Source: Streptomyces sp. SAI-127 (GTDB lineage: Bacteria > Actinomycetota > Actinomycetes > Streptomycetales > Streptomycetaceae). Taken from it: a stretch of DNA of 64,000 nucleotides. The DNA lies in contig NZ_JARXYJ010000001.1 of assembly GCF_029894425.1 (NCBI RefSeq), positions 9,754,501 to 9,818,500 on the forward strand, in the 5' to 3' direction. This document shows positions 60,380 to 64,000 of this stretch, piece after piece (position 1 is the stretch's first letter; each line of letters opens with the position of its first letter). Made by a program: the position numbers and the translations under genes. The notes beneath the pieces are model-generated. The model had not been told where the DNA came from. It did no database searches and saw only the letters and a program-made list of their open reading frames with translations.

Positions 60380-60826
60380 GTGCCGCGACGAGGACGCAAC
60401 CATCGGACCACCGTGTTACGGCTGGGCACCCTCGTCGGGAGCCTCGCGCTGGTCACGGCCTGCGGCGGAGGCGAGGACGACACCGCCAAGACCCCGCGGC
60501 CGTCGAGGAGCTCCGCCGCCCCCGCGGCCGGCATCGTGGCCCCGGCCAGGATCGAGGTGATCGCCGGTCTGGCCGGTTGCAAGGCCGAGATCCGTATCGA
60601 GGCCGACGAACTGCGTGAGGGGCTCTGCCACTCGGGGCAGGCCGACTACCGCATCACCACGTTCCCCGCGGAGAAGTACAAGGAGGCGTGGCTCGACGCG
60701 GCCAGTGTCTACGGAGGCACGTACCTCGTGGGCCCGCGCTGGGTGGTCGGCGCCAAGGCGGAACACCTGGAACAGGCCAGGAACAAGCTCGGCGGGACCA
60801 TACGGCAGCTGAAGGGCACGTCGTAG
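60380..60826 (+). CDS. Lipoprotein of unknown function
   Basis: A 148-residue exported lipoprotein. A basic N-terminus (RRGRNHRT) and hydrophobic stretch (VLRLGTLVGSLALVTAC) end in the lipobox LVTAC, followed by a flexible acidic/Ser/Pro linker and a small alpha/beta domain (IEVIAGLAGCKAEIRIEADE, GLCHSGQADYRITTF, YGGTYLVGPRWVVGA). The two mature cysteines probably form a disulfide. GGAGAGG precedes the GTG start. Family and function are unknown to me. Confidence 0.82.
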   Translation: MPRRGRNHRTTVLRLGTLVGSLALVTACGGGEDDTAKTPRPSRSSAAPAAGIVAPARIEVIAGLAGCKAEIRIEADELREGLCHSGQADYRITTFPAEKYKEAWLDAASVYGGTYLVGPRWVVGAKAEHLEQARNKLGGTIRQLKGTS

Positions 60827-60855
60827 GTTCCACCGGGCGCGCCCCCGGCAGAACC
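60826..60855. terminator. Symmetric hairpin between convergent lipoprotein and cbtA genes
   Basis: GGTTC-CA-CCGGG and CCCGG-CA-GAACC form a stem with an internal loop around a six-base apex; it can act in both directions. Confidence 0.6.
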
Positions 60856-60862
60856 CACACCG

Positions 60863-61606
60863 TCAGACGACCAGCGCCGAGACCTTGCCGCGAGCCGGTT
60901 CCGGCTCGAGGACCCGCTCCGCCAGATAGCCGAAGAGCAGCCCGAATCCCGCCCACAGCACGGCCTGGACGCCGAGCGAGGCCAGTCGGAACTCCCACAG
61001 GTCGGTGGCCGGGAAACCCTTCGGGGTGTTGTCCCCGGCGGGCAGGGCGACCATCGCCACCGCCACCGCGGCGACGAAGGCCACGGCGGCCGCGGTCGAG
61101 GCGTTCCAGTTGCCCCAGGCCGGGGCCAGTCTGCGGCCCAGCAGGACCGCGCCGACCCCGAGGAGCACGCTCAGCGCGATCATCAGGACGAACAGAGCGG
61201 TGCGCTTGTCGATGCTGTCCGGGTCGCCCACCGCGGGCGGGTTCGCCGGATACTTGAGGATCGGCACGAGATACACGGTGAGGAAGCCGCCGAGCGCGGT
61301 CAGACCCGCCGTCGCCCGGGCTCCGAACCGGCCGATCCGGCCCAGCGCGAAGCAGAACGCCAGCGCCAGGATGCCGCCGATGGCGACCCCGAAGACGAGG
61401 ACCCCGGTGGCGAGTCCGGCCGTCGACTGCACGGAACGGCTGACGAGTTCCTCGCCGTGCTCGTGGGAGCCGGCTTCCTCGAAGGCGATGGCCGCGTCCA
61501 CCGGGCCCTCCCCGACCAGGTAGGCGAAGACGAAGGCCAGGACGCCGGCGCCGAGCCCTGCGAGCATGCCGCGCACCAACAGGGTGCGTACGACTGTGGA
61601 GTTCAT
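60863..61606 (-). CDS. cbtA: Cobalt transporter subunit CbtA
   Basis: A 247-residue integral membrane protein with about six helices. LLVRGMLAGLGAGVLAFVFA opens the protein and GSHEHGEELVSRSVQS is a CbtA hallmark (His/Glu cation site). PILKYPANPPAVGDPDSIDK is a conserved loop. With CbtB it imports Co2+ for B12 synthesis. It follows cbtB by 16 bases, behind a cobalamin riboswitch, so B12 shuts it off. A hairpin separates it from the convergent lipoprotein gene. Confidence 0.94.
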   Translation of the reverse strand: MNSTVVRTLLVRGMLAGLGAGVLAFVFAYLVGEGPVDAAIAFEEAGSHEHGEELVSRSVQSTAGLATGVLVFGVAIGGILALAFCFALGRIGRFGARATAGLTALGGFLTVYLVPILKYPANPPAVGDPDSIDKRTALFVLMIALSVLLGVGAVLLGRRLAPAWGNWNASTAAAVAFVAAVAVAMVALPAGDNTPKGFPATDLWEFRLASLGVQAVLWAGFGLLFGYLAERVLEPEPARGKVSALVV

Positions 61607-61622
61607 GGTGGCCCGCCCCGCC

Positions 61623-61841
61623 TCAGTGGCAGGGGAAGCCGAGCAGGTGGCGTGCGTCGTGCACCCACTCGTGGACGCCTTCGCCGGAGACGAGTGCGGT
61701 GGCGCCCTGTTCGGCGCCGACGAAGTACAGCAGGACGAGCATCAGGACGCCGAAGAAGACGGCCCAGGGGACGAGCGCCCGCACCGGCAGCGGGGTGATC
61801 GCAGGGGTGGTGGGCGTGGGGGCGGCAGTGGACTGCGCCAT
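61623..61841 (-). CDS. cbtB: Cobalt transporter subunit CbtB
   Basis: A 72-residue single-span membrane protein. The helix VPWAVFFGVLMLVLLYFVGA is followed by the conserved C-terminal metal-binding tail HEWVHDARHLLGFPCH. GAGGTCTCGCC precedes the ATG at 61841. It lies between the riboswitch and cbtA and is the first translated gene. Confidence 0.95.
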   Translation of the reverse strand: MAQSTAAPTPTTPAITPLPVRALVPWAVFFGVLMLVLLYFVGAEQGATALVSGEGVHEWVHDARHLLGFPCH

Positions 61842-61894
61842 GGCGAGACCTCCTCGGGAACAACGCGTCCCGCATCGTGGTGGAGCACTCGACG

Positions 61895-62030
61895 ACGGCG
61901 TTGGGTCTGACTCACCACCACCTCGTCGGCCGAGGGGTGGCACACAGTGGCGCGACCGTGCCGGGCTTGCACCGGACTTCCGTGGCGCCGTCGTCCTTGT
62001 CGCCCCAGATGCTAGGGGTAATACGGGCTG
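61895..62030 (-). promoter_or_regulatory. Cobalamin (B12) riboswitch of cbtBA
   Basis: On the minus strand the leader has, in order, GGAAGTCC GGTGCAAGCC (61964-61981), the GCGCCACTGTG block (about 61943-61953) and GAGTCAGACC (61904-61913). These are the three invariant B12-box segments in correct order and spacing. It ends about 60 bases before the cbtB start, which suits translational or transcriptional shut-off by adenosylcobalamin. The 5' limit is approximate. Confidence 0.92.
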
Positions 62031-62093
62031 CGGCCAACATGGCGTACGCCACCTACGATGAACCGCCCCCGGTGACTCGACGAAAGGGCCCCC

Positions 62094-62675
62094 ATGACCG
62101 TCCGGCTCACCCTGCTGTGTGCCGCCGCCCGCACGGAACGCGCCGTACGCTTCGCCGACGACCCTCTCGACGAGCGGGCACTGGGCCGGGCGGAGGCCGC
62201 CGCCGGAACCCTCCCGCGGGCCGGCACCGTCTACACGGCACCTTCTCGGCGCTGCACCGGGACGGCCGAGGCCCTTGGACGGGAGGCCGTCACGGCACAA
62301 CCGGCGCTGCGGGACCTCGACATGGGTTCCTGGTACGGCCGCACACTCGACGAGATCGCGGCAACCGATCCCTCAGGACTGGCCAGTTGGCTCACCGATC
62401 CGGAGGCGGCGCCGCACGGCGGGGAGAGCGTGGAGCAGGTCTGCGAACGCGTCGCCGCTTGGCTGGACGCGCTGCCGTCCGACGCGGGACGCGTGCTTGC
62501 GGTGGTCGAACAGGCCGTGGCACGGGCCGCGGTGGTGCACGCGCTCGGGGCACCGCGCCAGGCGTTCTGGAGGATCGACGTCCTCCCGCTGTCCACCGTC
62601 GAACTCACCGGGCGCAACGGCCGCTGGAATCTGCGGACGGCCGAGCTGCCGCTCAGTCCTCGCCCACCACGGTGA
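62094..62675 (+). CDS. Histidine-phosphatase-fold protein lacking catalytic histidines
   Basis: A 193-residue protein with a phosphoglycerate-mutase-like fold (VYTAPSRRCTGTAEAL, ALRDLDMGSWYGRTLDEIAA, GGESVEQVCERVAAWL). The N-terminal RHG that supplies the catalytic His is replaced by LCAAARTERA, and the second-His position reads VVEQAVARAAVVHAL in place of VTHGG-type. It is divergent from cbtBA across the B12 riboswitch; in other actinobacteria the equivalent is a CobC-like phosphatase. It may be a non-catalytic relative. Start: ATG after GAAAGGGCCCCC. Confidence 0.8.
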   Translation: MTVRLTLLCAAARTERAVRFADDPLDERALGRAEAAAGTLPRAGTVYTAPSRRCTGTAEALGREAVTAQPALRDLDMGSWYGRTLDEIAATDPSGLASWLTDPEAAPHGGESVEQVCERVAAWLDALPSDAGRVLAVVEQAVARAAVVHALGAPRQAFWRIDVLPLSTVELTGRNGRWNLRTAELPLSPRPPR

Positions 62676-63747
62676 GGTCGTCCCCGAGGGCCGCGGCGAT
62701 CCGCGCGGCCCGGACATGGTCGTCCAGCCGGCGGGTGAGATAGGCGCAGGCGTGCCCGCGCCCCAGCGACCACCAGGCCGCGGACCCGCCGATCCCGCCC
62801 TTGGCGATCTTCCCCTTGTCGCGGACGAAGCCCAGCGTCCAGGTGAGCCGGGTCCCGAAGACCTCGTCGAAGTCGGTGACCTGGGCGGCGAGGAGCTCGG
62901 CGTGCAGTTCGGGGCCCAGGAGCCCGCGCACCGGTCCGTCCTCGCTGGTCAGACGCGAGAAGAACTTGGCCGTCGAACTCGCCGTCGTCTGGAGGTTGGT
63001 GGCCCCGAACACCGACTGCCGCCACGCCCGGGAGTTGGTCCGGGTCGTGTCCAGGACGCCGTCGGGTATCTCCAACCACGGCCTGGCGTGCAGCTGTTCG
63101 GGCCAGTCGCTCCGGGCGTACTCGAGGTCGGCGACCCGCTCCAACGAGTCGTCCGGCACGCCGAACCAGGCGTCCAGACCGAGCGCCGGCCGCACCACCT
63201 CGTGGAAGAGTTCCCCCAGAGTCGTCCCTGCGGCGGCCCGCAGGACCCCGTCGACCAGATGGCCGTAGGTCAGCGCATGCTCCCCGAGGGATGTGCCGGG
63301 GACGTACTCCGGCGCCGCCCGCTCCAGGCTCCGCCGCAGCCCGGCGTCGTCCAGCGGGTCGAGAGCCGCGGCCTCGGCGGGGAAGCGGGGCTGGCCCGCC
63401 CGGTGGGTCAGCACCTGGCGCAGAGTGGTCCGCTCCTTGCCGTGGTCTCCGTATGCCTTCCAGTGCGCGGCGATCGGCTCGTCCAGCGCCAGGGCGCCGT
63501 CGCGTACGGCCGCCAGCGCCGTGAGCGTGACGAAGGACTTGGACAGGGAGTACGGCATGACGAGGGTGTCGTCGCGCCACGGGCGGCTGCGCCCGGCGTC
63601 GGCCCAACCGGCGCTCAGCCGCACCACTTCACGGCCGTCACGCCAGACGGAGACACCCGCCCCGGTCTCCAGACCCTCGTCCACCAACTCCTGTAAGACG
63701 CGGCACACTTGGCCGTATCCGTCCTCGGTGAACCCTTCCACGTCCAT
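62653..63747 (-). CDS. Serine hydrolase, class C beta-lactamase/EstB-like
   Basis: A 364-residue cytoplasmic penicillin-binding-fold protein. The SxxK nucleophile is in MPYSLSKSFVTL, the Tyr motif in LTYGHLVDGV, and GKGGIGGSAAWWS replaces KTG near the C-terminus. GVSVWRDGREVVRLSAGWAD is typical of EstB esterases. It lacks a signal peptide, so esterase rather than periplasmic lactamase is likely. Its 3' end overlaps the divergent-side phosphatase gene by 23 bases in a tail-to-tail arrangement. Confidence 0.92.
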   Translation of the reverse strand: MDVEGFTEDGYGQVCRVLQELVDEGLETGAGVSVWRDGREVVRLSAGWADAGRSRPWRDDTLVMPYSLSKSFVTLTALAAVRDGALALDEPIAAHWKAYGDHGKERTTLRQVLTHRAGQPRFPAEAAALDPLDDAGLRRSLERAAPEYVPGTSLGEHALTYGHLVDGVLRAAAGTTLGELFHEVVRPALGLDAWFGVPDDSLERVADLEYARSDWPEQLHARPWLEIPDGVLDTTRTNSRAWRQSVFGATNLQTTASSTAKFFSRLTSEDGPVRGLLGPELHAELLAAQVTDFDEVFGTRLTWTLGFVRDKGKIAKGGIGGSAAWWSLGRGHACAYLTRRLDDHVRAARIAAALGDDLTVVGED

Positions 63748-63811
63748 GCTGTCCCTCCGTCCGTGTCGCCCGTCCCGGACAATACGGGGGAGGGGTATGT
63801 GGAGGCAACGG

Positions 63812-64000
63812 TCACGCTCCTCGAAGAGTGAGCTCCCGGACGGCCTTCGCCACGTCCGCCGGCGCTTCCTCCGCCATGAAGTGGCCGCAGGAGACGGTCG
63901 TATGGCGAAGGTCGTCGGCCCAGGCCTCCCACAGGGCGGTGGCCTCGTAGCCGAGTGCGGCTCCCCAGTCCTGCTGGAGCACGGTCACCGGCATGCCCAG
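63812..64000 (-). CDS. Alpha/beta-hydrolase C-terminus, cut by window end
   Basis: The last 62 residues of a hydrolase: LGMPVTVLQQDWGAALGYEA, LWEAWADDL, and TVSCGHFMAEEAPADVAKAV, with the catalytic His in CGHFMAEEAP, typical of fluoroacetate dehalogenase/epoxide hydrolase-like proteins. The N-terminal part lies outside the window. Confidence 0.85.
   Translation of the reverse strand: MGMPVTVLQQDWGAALGYEATALWEAWADDLRHTTVSCGHFMAEEAPADVAKAVRELTLRGA

Noticed and set aside
1-64000. CRISPR arrays, tRNA or rRNA genes
   Set aside because: No regularly spaced repeats, cloverleaf sequences or rRNA segments were recognised on either strand.

Overview
The DNA is very GC-rich, with strong G/C third positions, frequent GTG starts, four-base stop/start overlaps and many long perfect hairpins between genes. 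With the gene families seen (SpoIIE-type phosphatase, PucR/CdaR-type, ArsR, TetR and MerR regulators, many MFS pumps, an actinobacterial P450 module), this points to a Streptomyces or close relative, probably in an accessory or arm-like part of the chromosome. No rRNA, tRNA, CRISPR array or intact mobile element was seen; one transposase 3' remnant is present.

Layout. 1-12 kb: the 3'-truncated porphobilinogen deaminase hemC, an MFS-unknown-GNAT operon facing an ArsR-type regulator, a questin-oxidase-like protein, a secreted NPP1-type protein, a lone ATP-dependent DNA ligase, a VOC protein, an SDR/TetR divergent pair with three phased operator repeats, and an orphan NarL-type response regulator next to an MFS pump. 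12-20 kb: a TetR, an orphan OmpR-type regulator, a complete P450-ferredoxin-ferredoxin reductase operon and a MarR regulator; an identical 13-bp palindrome overlaps the predicted promoters of both the MarR and the OmpR genes. An MFS/AraC divergent pair, DoxX-like/PrxQ and a PAS-GAF-SpoIIE-HATPase protein follow. 22-35 kb: mostly single metabolic genes (secreted cupin, aldo/keto reductase, a frameshifted HIT protein, TauD-type dioxygenase, LLM flavin oxidoreductase, metallophosphoesterase, MHYT protein, SDR, hydrolase, DUF899) and a TetR-controlled ABC transporter whose ATPase frame is shifted so that it fuses to the permease.

36-51 kb is the most coherent region and looks like a copper/metal-handling island. 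Three near-identical palindromes with ATACCCC / GGGGTAT-type arms (the CsoR operator type) stand before a His-rich DUF4396 protein, a small exported protein and CopZ. Between and around them lie a Tat-exported lipoprotein multicopper oxidase with a Met/His-rich insert, a His-rich membrane protein, a DUF5134 membrane protein, four small exported proteins (two share the C-terminus LSLLRI/LSVLRI), a decayed BNR-repeat glycosylhydrolase-like gene, and a coupled cysteine-synthase-like/MFS pair. No csoR or copA lies in the window, so the regulator and the main copper pump must be elsewhere.

51-64 kb: DEAD-box helicase, S9 peptidase, a broken small membrane protein and transposase remnant, dienelactone hydrolase, Sua5/YciO protein, a MerR regulator with a 19-bp-spaced promoter, a PucR-type regulator, a small conserved protein, a lipoprotein, cobalt transporter genes cbtB-cbtA behind a clear cobalamin riboswitch, a divergent histidine-phosphatase-fold protein that lacks the catalytic histidines, a class C beta-lactamase-like hydrolase, and the 3' end of an alpha/beta hydrolase cut by the window edge.
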